A stretch of 64,000 nt of DNA from Microtetraspora fusca (GCF_001570365.1 NZ_BBYK01000060.1:29671-93670), one strand, 5' to 3'; positions 43,097 to 51,979 are shown, counted from the first letter of the stretch. Notes: generated by a model not told the origin, from the sequence alone. A program made the numbers and translations.

Positions 43097-45154
43097 ATGA
43101 GCACCCATGGCCGGGCAGCCACGCGACGCAGGCCGCCGAACGTGCTGGCCAACGCGCCCTTCCGCAGGCTGTGGACGGCCATGTCGGTCTGCAGCCTCGG
43201 CGACTGGCTGAACATCATCGCGCTGACCGCCCTCGCGGGGAACCTCACCGCGGCATCGGGATTCCAGACGCAGACCCTCGCCGTCGGCGGCGTGTTCGTC
43301 GCCAAGATGCTGCCGGCGATCCTGCTCGGCCCGCTCGCCGGGGCGGTCGCCGACCGGTTCGACCGCCGGTTGACCATGGTGAGCGCGGACGTCCTGAGAT
43401 TCGCCGTCGTGGCCTCGATCCCGGTGGTCGGCACCTACCAGTGGGTGATCATCGCGGCGTTCCTGGTCGAGTGCGTGAACCTGTTCTGGGTGCCGGCCAA
43501 GGACGCGACCGTGCCCAACCTCGTGCCCAAGGAGCGGCTGGAGGAGGCCAACCGGCTCAACCTGCTCGTCACGTACGGCACGGCCCCGGTCGCGGCGGCG
43601 CTCTTCGCGATCCTGGCGGCCGTCGTGGGCATGATCGGCGCCGCCGCTCCCGGGTTCGGCGCGCGGCCGACGGACCTGGCCCTGGCCGTCAACGCCCTGG
43701 CGTACCTGGTCTCGGCGGCTCTGATCTTCACGCTGCGGGAGATCCCGAAGGGCCACACGCTCAGGGTGTCCACGCCGTCGGTGCTGCGGCAGGTGATCGA
43801 GGGCTGGCGGTTCGTCGGCGGCGAGCGCGTGGTGCGCGGGCTGATCATCGGCATGCTCGGCGCCTTCGCCGCCGGAGGCGCGGTCATCGGCGTGGCCAAG
43901 GCGTACGTGAGCGCGCTGGGCGGCGGCGACGCCGGCTACGGCGCGCTGTTCTGCGCGGTCTTCCTGGGCATGGGGGCCGGCATGTTCTTCGGCCCCCGGC
44001 TGCTCGGGGCGCTGTCCCGGCGGCGCATGTTCGGCGTGGCCATCATCGTGGCCGGGGTGACGCTCGCGGCCATCGCGCTCATCCACAACCTGGCCCTGGT
44101 GGTCGTCCTGACCGTGGTGCTCGGCGCCTGCGCCGGGACCGCCTGGATCATCGGATACACGCTGATCGGCCTGGAGGTCGAGGACGGCCTGCGCGGCCGT
44201 ACGTTCTCGTTCCTGCAGTCGCTGGCCAGGGTGACGCTGCTCCTGGTCCTCGCGGTGGCCTCCGCGTTCGCCGGGCTCTTCGGCGCGCACCTCCTCGTGA
44301 TCGGCGACATGACGTACCGCTTCGACGGGACGAACGTGGTGCTGCTCCTGGGCGCGCTGCTCGCGGTCGTGGTCGGGGTGCTCGCGCTGCGCCACATGGA
44401 CGACCGGCCGGGCGTCCCCATCGGGGCCGACCTGTTCGCCGCGTTGCGGGGCGAGCGCTTCGCCGTCGAGGACGAGGAGCCCCGGGCCGGCCTGTTCGTG
44501 GCCTTCGAGGGCGGCGAGGGCTCGGGCAAGACCACCCAGTCGCGGCTGCTCGCCATCTGGCTGCGCGACCAGGGCTTCGACGTGGTGCAGACCCGCGAGC
44601 CGGGATCGACCAAGATCGGCATGCGGCTGCGCGCCATCCTCCTCGACGCCGCCCACCAGGGGCTGTCCGCCCGGTCGGAGGCCCTGCTGTACGCGGCGGA
44701 CCGGGCCGAGCACGTCGAGAAGGTGATCCGCCCGGCGCTGCAGCGGGGTTCCACGGTGGTCTGCGACCGGTACGTGGACTCGTCCCTGGCCTACCAGGGC
44801 GCCGGCCGGGCGCTCGACCCGGACGACGTGGCGCGGGTCAACGCCTGGGCGACCGGCGGGCTGCTCCCCGACCTGACGGTGCTGATCGACGTGCCCCCGT
44901 CCGTGGGGCTGCGCCGGATGGCCTCGCCCGCCGACCGGATCGAGTCCGAGCCGATGGAGTTCCACGAGCGGGTCCGGCACGAGTTCCGGGCGCTCGCGGC
45001 GGCCGCGCCCGACCGTTACCTGGTCGTGGACGGCACGCTGCCCCAGGACGAGATCTCCCGCATCATCCAGGACCGGGTGCGCGAGGTGCTGCCCGACCCG
45101 GTGCCGCAGGAGACCGAGGCCGCCACCGGCACCATCCCGGCCATCCGCGACTGA
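43097..45154 (+). CDS. tmk: MFS-like transporter fused to thymidylate kinase
   Basis: 685 residues from ATG 43097; no ribosome site stands before it, so the message may be leaderless. Residues about 15-440 form a 12-helix MFS-type transporter (RLWTAMSVCSLGDWLNIIAL, GPLAGAVADRFDRR, the family's G-x3-DRxxRR loop). Residues about 467-670 are a complete dTMP kinase: P-loop FEGGEGSGKTTQ, TREPGSTKIG, CDRYVDSSLAYQG and lid. This fusion is known in Streptomyces and relatives. The kinase makes dTDP for DNA synthesis; what the membrane half moves is unknown. holB follows 41 bases on. Confidence 0.93.
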   Translation: MSTHGRAATRRRPPNVLANAPFRRLWTAMSVCSLGDWLNIIALTALAGNLTAASGFQTQTLAVGGVFVAKMLPAILLGPLAGAVADRFDRRLTMVSADVLRFAVVASIPVVGTYQWVIIAAFLVECVNLFWVPAKDATVPNLVPKERLEEANRLNLLVTYGTAPVAAALFAILAAVVGMIGAAAPGFGARPTDLALAVNALAYLVSAALIFTLREIPKGHTLRVSTPSVLRQVIEGWRFVGGERVVRGLIIGMLGAFAAGGAVIGVAKAYVSALGGGDAGYGALFCAVFLGMGAGMFFGPRLLGALSRRRMFGVAIIVAGVTLAAIALIHNLALVVVLTVVLGACAGTAWIIGYTLIGLEVEDGLRGRTFSFLQSLARVTLLLVLAVASAFAGLFGAHLLVIGDMTYRFDGTNVVLLLGALLAVVVGVLALRHMDDRPGVPIGADLFAALRGERFAVEDEEPRAGLFVAFEGGEGSGKTTQSRLLAIWLRDQGFDVVQTREPGSTKIGMRLRAILLDAAHQGLSARSEALLYAADRAEHVEKVIRPALQRGSTVVCDRYVDSSLAYQGAGRALDPDDVARVNAWATGGLLPDLTVLIDVPPSVGLRRMASPADRIESEPMEFHERVRHEFRALAAAAPDRYLVVDGTLPQDEISRIIQDRVREVLPDPVPQETEAATGTIPAIRD

Positions 45155-45195
45155 GGCGGCCGGGCGCGTACGCGATCTGACGGTAGGTTGGGCGC

Positions 45196-46383
45196 GTGGG
45201 TGTGTTCGAGGATCTGGTGGGCCAGGATCGGGCCGCCGCCGTGCTGCGACAGGCCGCCTCCGCCGCCGACGACGCCCTCGCGGGCGGCCGCGGCGCCGGG
45301 ATGACGCACGCGTGGCTGTTCACGGGCCCTCCCGGCTCCGGGCGTTCCGACGCGGCCCGCGCCTTCGCGGCGGCGCTGCTCTGCCCCGACCAGGGCTGCG
45401 GGCACTGTGACTCCTGCCACCAGGTCGAGGTCGGCTCCCACCCGGACCTGACCTTGGTGCGGCCCGAGGGGCTCTCCTACAGCGCCAGGCAGACCCGCGA
45501 CCTCGTGCTCAAGGGCGCGGGCGCCCCGACGCTGGGGCGCTGGCGGATCGTGCTGTTCGAGGACGCCGACCGCGCCACCGAGGCCGCCGCCAACGCGCTG
45601 CTCAAGGCGATCGAGGAGCCGCCGCCGCGGACGGTCTGGCTGCTCTGCGCCCCGTCGCCCGACGACATGATCATCACGATCCGGTCCCGCTGCCGCGTCG
45701 TGACGCTCCGAACGCCGTCCGCGGAGGCGGTCGCGCACGTGCTGGCGACCCGGGACAGCGTGCCGGACGACATGGCGTGGTTCGCCGCGCGGGCCGCGCA
45801 CGGCGACGTCGGGAGAGCCCGGCGGCTGGCCCTGGACGAGGAGGTCCGGCGGCGCCGCGAGGAGGTGCTCTCCATCCCCGCGTCGCTCACCGGCGTGGGC
45901 GAGTGCATCGCGGCGGCCGAGCGGCTGGTGAAGACCTCGGCCGAGGACGCCGACGCGGCGACGGCCACGCTGAACGAGGCCGAGACCGCCGAGCTGCGCA
46001 GGGTCTACGGCGAGGGATCGTCGGGCAAGGGGCTGGGCAGGGGCCTGGTCCGCGGCGGTGCCGGCGCGTTGAAGGAGCTGGAGACCCTGCAGAAGTCCCG
46101 CGCCACCCGGATCAAGCGCGACTCGATCGACGTGGCGCTGCTCGATCTGGTGGCGTACTACCGGGACGTCCTCGCCGTGCAGCTCGGAGCCGGGGTGGAG
46201 CTGGCCAACGAGGATCGCAGGCGCGAGGTGGAGGCGCTCGCGGCCAAGTCGACCCCCGAGGACACGCTGCGCCGCACCGAGGCGATCATGATCTGCCGGG
46301 AGCGGCTCGCGGCGAACGTGAACCCGCAGATCGCGGTGGAGGCCATGACCCTCGCCCTCCGGGATCCGCGCGTCCCGCGATAG
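45196..46383 (+). CDS. holB: DNA polymerase III delta' subunit
   Basis: 395 residues from GTG 45196. The AAA+ clamp-loader fold has a modified P-loop (GPPGSGRSDAARAF), a zinc site CPDQGCGHCDSCH, LFEDADRATEAAANALLKAI (Walker B and sensor region) and SRC motif IRSRCRVVTLR. The C-terminal collar domain covers about 220-390. It acts in loading the beta clamp at replication forks. The order topA, tmk, holB is conserved in actinobacteria and supports the call. Confidence 0.95.
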   Translation: MGVFEDLVGQDRAAAVLRQAASAADDALAGGRGAGMTHAWLFTGPPGSGRSDAARAFAAALLCPDQGCGHCDSCHQVEVGSHPDLTLVRPEGLSYSARQTRDLVLKGAGAPTLGRWRIVLFEDADRATEAAANALLKAIEEPPPRTVWLLCAPSPDDMIITIRSRCRVVTLRTPSAEAVAHVLATRDSVPDDMAWFAARAAHGDVGRARRLALDEEVRRRREEVLSIPASLTGVGECIAAAERLVKTSAEDADAATATLNEAETAELRRVYGEGSSGKGLGRGLVRGGAGALKELETLQKSRATRIKRDSIDVALLDLVAYYRDVLAVQLGAGVELANEDRRREVEALAAKSTPEDTLRRTEAIMICRERLAANVNPQIAVEAMTLALRDPRVPR

Positions 46384-46396
46384 CGAGCCGGGTGGC

Positions 46397-46427
46397 GGGA
46401 GCAACCTGAGAGGCGATTCGGCGTCTC
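46397..46427 (+). promoter_or_regulatory. ECF-type promoter, CAAC-N16-CGTCT, of the first sigma gene
   Basis: CAAC at 46402-46405 (within GGGAGCAACC), 16 bases, then CGTCT at 46422-46426. The ATG lies 8 bases after the -10, so transcription should start at or next to the start codon. The motif is like those used by SigE-type ECF factors and fits autoregulation. Confidence 0.55.
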
Positions 46428-46433
46428 TGGTGC

Positions 46434-46982
46434 ATGCAGGCCGAAACGCTGGATATCCATAAACCTCCCGGAGCGTCGGTGACCGCCCCGGAAACCGCGG
46501 ACGAGACGATCGCGGCACTTTACGCCGAGCACGCGCTCGGCCTCGCCAGGCTGGCACTGATCATGCTCGGCGACCGCGAGACGGCCGAGGACGTGGTCCA
46601 GGAGGCGTTCCTCGGCCTCCATCGCCGGTTCGGCGGCCTTCGGGACCGGAGCAAGGCGCTCGTCTACCTGCGCTCGGCCGTGCTCAACAACGCCCGGACC
46701 GTGTTGCGCAGGAGGCGGCTGCCGTCCTGGTTCGCCGGGACGTACGAGCCGCCCATGTGGTCGGCCGAGTCCGCCGCCCTCCTGGGAGCCGAGCGGCGCG
46801 AGGTCATGGAAGCGCTGCACCGCCTGCCCCGGCGGCAGCGTGAGGCGCTCGTGCTGCGTTACTACGCCGACCTCTCCGAAGAGGAGACCGCCCAGGTCAT
46901 GGGCGTCAGCCGGGGCACCGTCAAGTCGACCACCTCCCGAGCCCTGGACGCGCTCGGCCGACTACTGGGGAACGCACGATGA
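46434..46982 (+). CDS. ECF sigma factor (SigE-like family), first of three in the window
   Basis: 182 residues from ATG 46434, without a ribosome site and 8 bases behind a -10 motif, so probably leaderless. Sigma-2 lies in residues about 25-90 (LGLARLALIMLGDRETAEDV, VQEAFLGLHRRF) and sigma-4 in about 125-175 (LPRRQREALVLRYYADLSEE, MGVSRGTVKSTTSRAL). It overlaps the following membrane-protein gene by 4 bases (ATGA), the usual coupling of a sigma factor to its anti-sigma factor. Its close relative is at 48826. Confidence 0.9.
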   Translation: MQAETLDIHKPPGASVTAPETADETIAALYAEHALGLARLALIMLGDRETAEDVVQEAFLGLHRRFGGLRDRSKALVYLRSAVLNNARTVLRRRRLPSWFAGTYEPPMWSAESAALLGAERREVMEALHRLPRRQREALVLRYYADLSEEETAQVMGVSRGTVKSTTSRALDALGRLLGNAR

Positions 46983-48607
46983 ACGAGATCACCGATCGCC
47001 TGCGCGACGCCACCCGGGCCGTGGGCGAGACCATCGACCAGGTGCCGGCCTTCTCGCCGGCCGCGGGCCGTACGCGCTCGGAGGTTGCGGGCCGGGTGAG
47101 GAGAGCCTGGCTGGTCCCGCTCGCCGCGGCGGCGTCCGTGACGGTCGCGGTGGCCGGCGGCGTGGCGGTCGCCAGGGGCGGGGACGGGAGCCCCGGCCGG
47201 AACGCCGCCACGAGCGCAGGCCCCGCCGCCGCGCCCACGTTCTTCGCCGAGACCGGGGAGAGCGGGATCACGGTCAGGAGCGTGAACGGTGGCGCGGAGA
47301 CCTCCCGGGTCCCGAACCCCTCCGGTAAGGAGCGGTTCGTCGGCATCCAGGCGGCGCAGGACAACCGGCTCTTCTACGCGGTGTCGGCCGAGGACGACTG
47401 CCGGCCGCGCCTGTACCGCTTCACGCTGGACGAGGAGGGGAAGGTCGGGTCGTTCGGCCCCCTGCCCTTCGCGCCGCCCGAGGGCACCAGGCCGACCTCC
47501 CTGGCGGTCAGCGGTGACGGCGGCAAGCTCGCGTACGGCCTCATGTCGTGTGGCGGCGGCGCCGAGAAAGGCCGCCTGGTGGTCGCGGACACGGTGACCG
47601 GCGACAGCCGCACGTGGACCGCGAAGGACGATGTCGACGTCTCCGAACTGTCGATGACGGCCGACGGCCGCTTCGTGCTCTTCGCCCGTTACGTCCGGAT
47701 GGAACTCCTGTCATCGGCCCCGGTGACCGATGAAGCGACTGAGGCGACGCCCACGGCGACCGAGGCGCCGTCCCCGTATCCGATAGTCAGCCGGGTGGGA
47801 GAGCCCGTGGAGCCGGCGACCGCCGCGAGTCCCTTGGTGGCCGAGGGAGCGTCAGATCCGACCGTCGCGGTCAGTCCGGTGGGAGAGCCCGTGGCGCCGG
47901 TGACCGCCGCGATCACGGCGAGTCCGGTGGCCTCCGAGGCGACGGCCACCGCCGTCCCGAGCCCCGCGACGACGGCCGAGCCCTCTGCGTCGTCGAGTGT
48001 CGAGGCGTCGGTCGTGGTGACCGAGGCGTCGCCGGTTCAGCCGAGCGTGGCAGGCAAGGGAATCGCGCCGCAGGTCGAGTGGTGCCACCTCCCCGCGGCG
48101 ACCATCCTGGACGAGCCGGGCGTGGCGTCGTCGCCCGCCGTCACTCCGGATGAGGATCCGGTCGAGGTGCACGCGGTCGTCAAGGTGTGTCCCGACCTGT
48201 CGGATCTGCGTCTCCTGGACACCGGAGCGCCCGGCGACAGCCTGGAGCAGGCGAGCAGCATCTCCCTCGGTGGAGGATCACGCGGCATGCTGGGAGCCGC
48301 CATCAGCCCGGACGGCAGCCGGATCGTGGCCGCGTTCCAGAACATGGAGATCGACGGCAAGACGGGCCTGCCGGTGGGCGGATCCGCGGACCTCATCGCG
48401 TACGACACCGCCGATGGGAAGGCAACGGGTGTCGTCTACCACGAGGCGGGCGAGGCGGGGATCCAGCTGCTCGACCTCGACGGCACCGGCGAGCGTGTGA
48501 TCGTCTCCCGGGGCGACGAGATCGGCGCGGTCGACGCGGCGGGCTACCGGGCTCTGGTGAAGACCGGGGAACCTTCCCGCATCTACGGCTCCAGGTACGC
48601 CTGGTAG
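46979..48607 (+). CDS. Single-pass membrane protein with TolB-like ectodomain, putative anti-sigma factor
   Basis: 542 residues from ATG 46979. A cytosolic N-terminus of about 42 residues (ITDRLRDATRAVGETIDQVP) could hold the sigma factor. One helix (LVPLAAAASVTVAVAGGVAV) follows, then an extracellular domain with beta-propeller-like repeats (GTRPTSLAVSGDGGKLAYGL; GMLGAAISPDGSRIVAAF). These are split by a long Thr/Ala/Pro/Val insert (residues about 240-365) containing the repeat VGEPVEP/VGEPVAP. No ZAS (HxxxCxxC) motif is present. Its coupling to the sigma gene is the main evidence for an anti-sigma role. Confidence 0.65.
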   Translation: MNEITDRLRDATRAVGETIDQVPAFSPAAGRTRSEVAGRVRRAWLVPLAAAASVTVAVAGGVAVARGGDGSPGRNAATSAGPAAAPTFFAETGESGITVRSVNGGAETSRVPNPSGKERFVGIQAAQDNRLFYAVSAEDDCRPRLYRFTLDEEGKVGSFGPLPFAPPEGTRPTSLAVSGDGGKLAYGLMSCGGGAEKGRLVVADTVTGDSRTWTAKDDVDVSELSMTADGRFVLFARYVRMELLSSAPVTDEATEATPTATEAPSPYPIVSRVGEPVEPATAASPLVAEGASDPTVAVSPVGEPVAPVTAAITASPVASEATATAVPSPATTAEPSASSSVEASVVVTEASPVQPSVAGKGIAPQVEWCHLPAATILDEPGVASSPAVTPDEDPVEVHAVVKVCPDLSDLRLLDTGAPGDSLEQASSISLGGGSRGMLGAAISPDGSRIVAAFQNMEIDGKTGLPVGGSADLIAYDTADGKATGVVYHEAGEAGIQLLDLDGTGERVIVSRGDEIGAVDAAGYRALVKTGEPSRIYGSRYAW

Positions 48608-48727
48608 CCGTCGCCGCCGGTACGGCCGGCCTGCTCTCGGGACTCGCCCCCGGCAGGCCGGCCGTACCCGTTTCCGGGAGATCACGGGCCGCTCAAAGGG
48701 GATGGATGCCCGCGCGGCGGGAGAGGC

Positions 48728-48830
48728 AGCGGGTTTCCACTGAAACAGAAAGGCTTCTTCTGGAGAAGAAGCGGGTTTCTTCCGAAACAGAAGCAGCAGA
48801 AGCCACACCAGTGCGTCTCTTTGGTGTGAA
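48728..48830. promoter_or_regulatory. Palindrome cluster and ECF-like promoter before the second sigma gene
   Basis: In order: GTTTCCACTGAAAC, the perfect 20-bp palindrome GCTTCTTCTGGAGAAGAAGC, GTTTCTTCCGAAAC, and CACACCA with TGGTGTG as arms. Inside lies CAGC (48794-48797), 16 bases and CGTCT (48814-48818), 8 bases before GTG 48826. The region is A-rich, unlike neighbouring coding sequence. It looks like a promoter with symmetrically arranged operators. Confidence 0.5.
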
Positions 48831-49353
48831 AGCCGAACTGCTCTCGGAGAGAGAGCCCTTGATCCGGGAACGCGTCGATGTCGCGGCGCTGTTCGCCGAC
48901 CATCATCTCGGCCTGGTGCGGCTGGCGCTGCTCATGCTGGGTGACCTGGCCACGGCCGAAGACGTCGTCCAGGAGGCGTTCGCGCGCACCCACGCGGGGC
49001 GGCGGCGGTTGCGCGATCCCGGCAGCGCCCTGGCGTACGTGCGGTCGGCCGTGCTGAACGGCTGCCGGTCCGTGCTGCGGCGCAGGAGCCTCGCCTTCCG
49101 GCGGGCCGTGCCGTACGCGCCGCCGGTCTGGTCGGCGGAGAGTGTCGCGATGATCGGCGAGGACCGCCGGGAGGTCCTGGTCGCCCTGAGCGGCCTGCCA
49201 CGACGGCAGCGCGAGGCGCTCGTGCTGCGGTTCTACCTCGACCTCTCGTACGAGGAGATCGCCGACACCATGGGCGTCGCCGGGAGCACGGCGCGTTCCA
49301 CCATCACGCGCGGGCTCGCCGCCCTCGCCCGGACCCTTGGGGAGGAATCATGA
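48826..49353 (+). CDS. ECF sigma factor (SigE-like family), second copy
   Basis: 175 residues if started at GTG 48826; the in-frame ATG 48706 would add 40 residues read through palindromic, A-rich sequence, and TTG 48859 is a third choice with GGAGAGAGAG before it. GTG 48826 is preferred because it lies 8 bases after a CGTCT -10, as in the 46434 paralogue, and gives a matching length. Sigma-2: LGLVRLALLMLGDLATAEDV. Sigma-4: LPRRQREALVLRFYLDLSYE, then MGVAGSTARSTITRGLAALA. The stop overlaps the next ATG (ATGA). Confidence 0.88.
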   Translation: MKAELLSEREPLIRERVDVAALFADHHLGLVRLALLMLGDLATAEDVVQEAFARTHAGRRRLRDPGSALAYVRSAVLNGCRSVLRRRSLAFRRAVPYAPPVWSAESVAMIGEDRREVLVALSGLPRRQREALVLRFYLDLSYEEIADTMGVAGSTARSTITRGLAALARTLGEES

Positions 49354-49964
49354 TCGAACAACGTCTGCGCGAGGCCCTGTCCGAGGCGGCGGCGACCGCC
49401 GATCTCCGGTCCGTCCGCCCGCTGACCGCGCCGCGGGGGCGCGCTCGGAGCACCCGGATATCCCGGTTTGTCGTGATCCCCGCCGCACTGGTCGCCGCGG
49501 TGTCCGTCGGAGTGTTCCTGCTGGTACGGCCCGCACCTCCCGCGACGACGGCGGGCAATCCGATGGCGGACAGCCTGGCCCAGCTCGGCCTGGCGGAGGC
49601 GGATTCCTGGAAGTACGAGATCGCGGTGTTCCTTTGCAAGAAGAACGGTCCCTACCCGGTGTGCAAGAAGCGTGCGGCGACCGAGGACGATCGGCGGCGG
49701 ATCAAGCAGGTTCTGGAGTCGATGCCGGAGGTCGGGTGGATCCAGTTCGAGTCGCGGGCCGAGGCGTACAAGAAATTCCGGGCCACCAACAGTGACAATC
49801 TCCTGCTTGTCCAAGTGGTCAAACCGTCGGATTTGCCGGAGTCCTTCCGGGTGAAGGTGCTGCCGGGAGCCGATCGCAAGGCGGTGCTGAGGGCTGTCGA
49901 GCACATGCCCGGGGTCTCGAACGTCGTCGACACGGTGTGCATTGTGGACAAAGCGAGGTGCTGA
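49350..49964 (+). CDS. Membrane protein with FtsX-ectodomain-like sensor, putative anti-sigma factor
   Basis: 204 residues from ATG 49350. A 40-residue cytosolic part with Arg clusters is followed by one helix (FVVIPAALVAAVSVGVFLLV, about 39-59) and an outer domain of about 130 residues. This domain reads EIAVFLCKKNGPYPVCKKRA, then ATEDDRRRIKQVLESMPEVG, FESRAEAYKKF, LPESFRVKVL and MPGVSNVVD. These blocks, including the paired Cys, match the extracellular domain of the cell-division protein FtsX in actinobacteria, but none of the FtsX permease helices is present. It is coupled to the sigma gene by ATGA. FtsX ectodomains bind peptidoglycan hydrolases such as RipC, so a cell-wall signal is plausible. 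Confidence 0.75.
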   Translation: MIEQRLREALSEAAATADLRSVRPLTAPRGRARSTRISRFVVIPAALVAAVSVGVFLLVRPAPPATTAGNPMADSLAQLGLAEADSWKYEIAVFLCKKNGPYPVCKKRAATEDDRRRIKQVLESMPEVGWIQFESRAEAYKKFRATNSDNLLLVQVVKPSDLPESFRVKVLPGADRKAVLRAVEHMPGVSNVVDTVCIVDKARC

Positions 49965-50055
49965 GTCCCTGACGGCGCACGCGCTCCCGCCCGATCGAAC
50001 CGGAGGGCCTAGCCTCGAAGGAGGGCACGTGTGTCGCCGCCACGAGGAGGGCGTC

Positions 50056-51318
50056 ATGGCTGCCATGTCACCCGCGCCATCTGTGGCGGCTCGTCTGGGG
50101 TCCGTGCGGGGATGGCAGGAGGATCTCTACCGGGACCTGCATCGGCATCCTGAGCTGTCGCACCATGAGCGGCGTACCGCCGCGAAGATCGCCGAGCGCC
50201 TCGGCCGGATCGGCTGCCAGGTGCACCAGGGGGTCGGCGGCACCGGTGTGGTCGGGGTGCTGCGTAACGGCGACGGCCCGACGGTGCTGCTCCGGGCGGA
50301 CATGGACGCGCTGCCGGTGCGTGAGGCGACCGGCCTGCCGTACGCCAGCACCGACACGGTCACGGACTCCGGCGGGCGCGAGATACCGATCGCGCACGCC
50401 TGTGGACACGATGTACACGTCACCTGTCTGCTTGGCGCGACCCAGTTGCTCGCCGAGGGGACCGACCGGTGGCGGGGCACGTTGGTGGCGCTGTTCCAGC
50501 CGGCCGAGGAGACCGGCGACGGCGCGCGGACCATGCTCGACGACGGCCTCGCCGAGCTGATTCCGGCCCCGGACGTGGCGCTCGCGCAGCACGTGCTGCC
50601 GGCGCCGGCCGGACACGTCGGCACTCATGCCGGTCCGGTGCTCTCCGCCGCCGACAGCGGCCGCGTCACCGTGTACGGACGCGGAGCCCACGGCTCGATG
50701 CCGCAGGCGGCCGTCGACCCCGTGGTCCTCGCGGCGATGATCGTGATCCGGCTGCAGACCATCGTGTCCCGTGAGACCTCGCCGGGGGAGACCGCGGTGG
50801 TCACGGTCGGCAGCGTCCAGGCCGGCACGAAGAGCAACATCATCCCCGACCACGCCGTGCTGGAGTTCAACATCCGCACCTACGACGAGCGGACCAGAAG
50901 CGCGATCCTGGACGCGGTGCGCCGCATCGTCTCCGCCGAGTGTCAGGCGTCGGGATGTCCGAAGGCTCCCGAGATCGAGCTGTTCGACCGCTTCCCGCTG
51001 ACGGACAACGATCCCGAGACGACCGGCCGGGTGGCCGCCGCGTTCGGCGAGTTCTTCGGCGACCGGGCCGGGCCGATGGGCCGGCAGACCGCCAGCGAGG
51101 ACTTCAGCGACATCCCGAACGCCCTGGGCGTCCCGTACACCTACTGGGGCATCGGCGGCATCGACCCCGAGACCTACCGCAGGGCCGAGGCCGCCGGCCG
51201 GGTGGCGCAGGACATCCCGGTGAACCATTCCGCCGCGTTCGCCCCGGTTCCGCAGCCCACCCTGGACACCGGCTCCCAGGCCCTGGTCGTCGCGGCTCTC
51301 GCGTGGCTCGGCCGCTGA
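50056..51318 (+). CDS. M20-family amidohydrolase (IAA-amino-acid hydrolase/hippurate hydrolase type)
   Basis: 420 residues from ATG 50056 (GAGGAGGG upstream). The M20D pattern is present: LHRHPELSHHE, LLRADMDALPV, AHACGHDVHV (metal Cys and His), QPAEETGDGARTM (Glu pair), GRGAHGSMP in the lid domain, and ASEDFSD near the end. These two-metal enzymes split N-acyl amino acids such as hippurate or N-acetyl amino acids in the cytosol. It follows the FtsX-like gene by about 90 bases but looks like a separate unit. Confidence 0.88.
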   Translation: MAAMSPAPSVAARLGSVRGWQEDLYRDLHRHPELSHHERRTAAKIAERLGRIGCQVHQGVGGTGVVGVLRNGDGPTVLLRADMDALPVREATGLPYASTDTVTDSGGREIPIAHACGHDVHVTCLLGATQLLAEGTDRWRGTLVALFQPAEETGDGARTMLDDGLAELIPAPDVALAQHVLPAPAGHVGTHAGPVLSAADSGRVTVYGRGAHGSMPQAAVDPVVLAAMIVIRLQTIVSRETSPGETAVVTVGSVQAGTKSNIIPDHAVLEFNIRTYDERTRSAILDAVRRIVSAECQASGCPKAPEIELFDRFPLTDNDPETTGRVAAAFGEFFGDRAGPMGRQTASEDFSDIPNALGVPYTYWGIGGIDPETYRRAEAAGRVAQDIPVNHSAAFAPVPQPTLDTGSQALVVAALAWLGR

Positions 51319-51319
51319 C

Positions 51320-51979
51320 TCACCGCCGGTCCCCGGAACCGGGGACGTCACCCCGGGCGGCGCCCGGCGGGCCCGGAGCGTTGAGGCCGAAGCGGACGCC
51401 CACCAGCCGGACGACGAAGCAGACGGCGGCGGCCCCGATCGCGGCGGGGACCCCGTAGACGCCGGTGCGGACGGTGACCGCGGTGATCGCGGCCGCGATC
51501 AGGGCGGGGATGGCGTACAGCTCGCTGTACAGCACCGTGGGGATCCGCCGGATCAGCACGTCGCGGAGCGTGCCGCCGCCCACGGCTGTGATCGCGCCGA
51601 GGATGACCGCCTGTCCGATGCCGAGCCGGTAGTCCAGCGCCTTGCTCGCCCCGGTCACCGCGAACAGGCTCAACCCGAGGGCGTCGAACACGATGATCGG
51701 GCCGGCCAGCCGGTCCAGCCGCCGGCCGAGCGCGTACGCGACCAGACCGCTCGCGGCCGCGACCGCCAGATAGCGCCAGTCGCCGAACGTGGCGGGCGGC
51801 AGGGAGTCGATCAGGATGTCGCGGATGATCCCGCCGCCCAGCGCGGTCACCATGCCGAGGGTGATCACGCCGACGATGTCGAGCCGCGCGGCGCGCACGG
51901 CCGTCAGCGCGCCGTTGAGTCCGAACGCGAAGGTGCCCGCCAGGTCGAGCGCGAGCAGCAGCGGCGGTTCGACGTTCAC
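51320..51979 (-). CDS. Trimeric intracellular cation channel (TRIC)/UPF0126 family protein
   Basis: 219 residues from GTG 51979; the frame extends to 52111 but the extra residues do not fit the family. Seven helices show the tandem repeat of three: GTFAFGLNGALTAVRAARLD with GGGIIRDIL, and FDALGLSLFAVTGASKALDY with GGGTLRDVLIRRIP. The repeated GGGxxRD motif is the hallmark of bacterial TRIC-type proteins, which pass K+ or other monovalent ions. It converges with the M20 gene (one base apart) and diverges from ricT. Confidence 0.88.
   Translation of the reverse strand: MNVEPPLLLALDLAGTFAFGLNGALTAVRAARLDIVGVITLGMVTALGGGIIRDILIDSLPPATFGDWRYLAVAAASGLVAYALGRRLDRLAGPIIVFDALGLSLFAVTGASKALDYRLGIGQAVILGAITAVGGGTLRDVLIRRIPTVLYSELYAIPALIAAAITAVTVRTGVYGVPAAIGAAAVCFVVRLVGVRFGLNAPGPPGAARGDVPGSGDRR

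Noticed and set aside
48187-48705. Extended start of the second ECF gene
   Set aside because: It overlaps the end of the preceding gene in another frame and has no sigma similarity.
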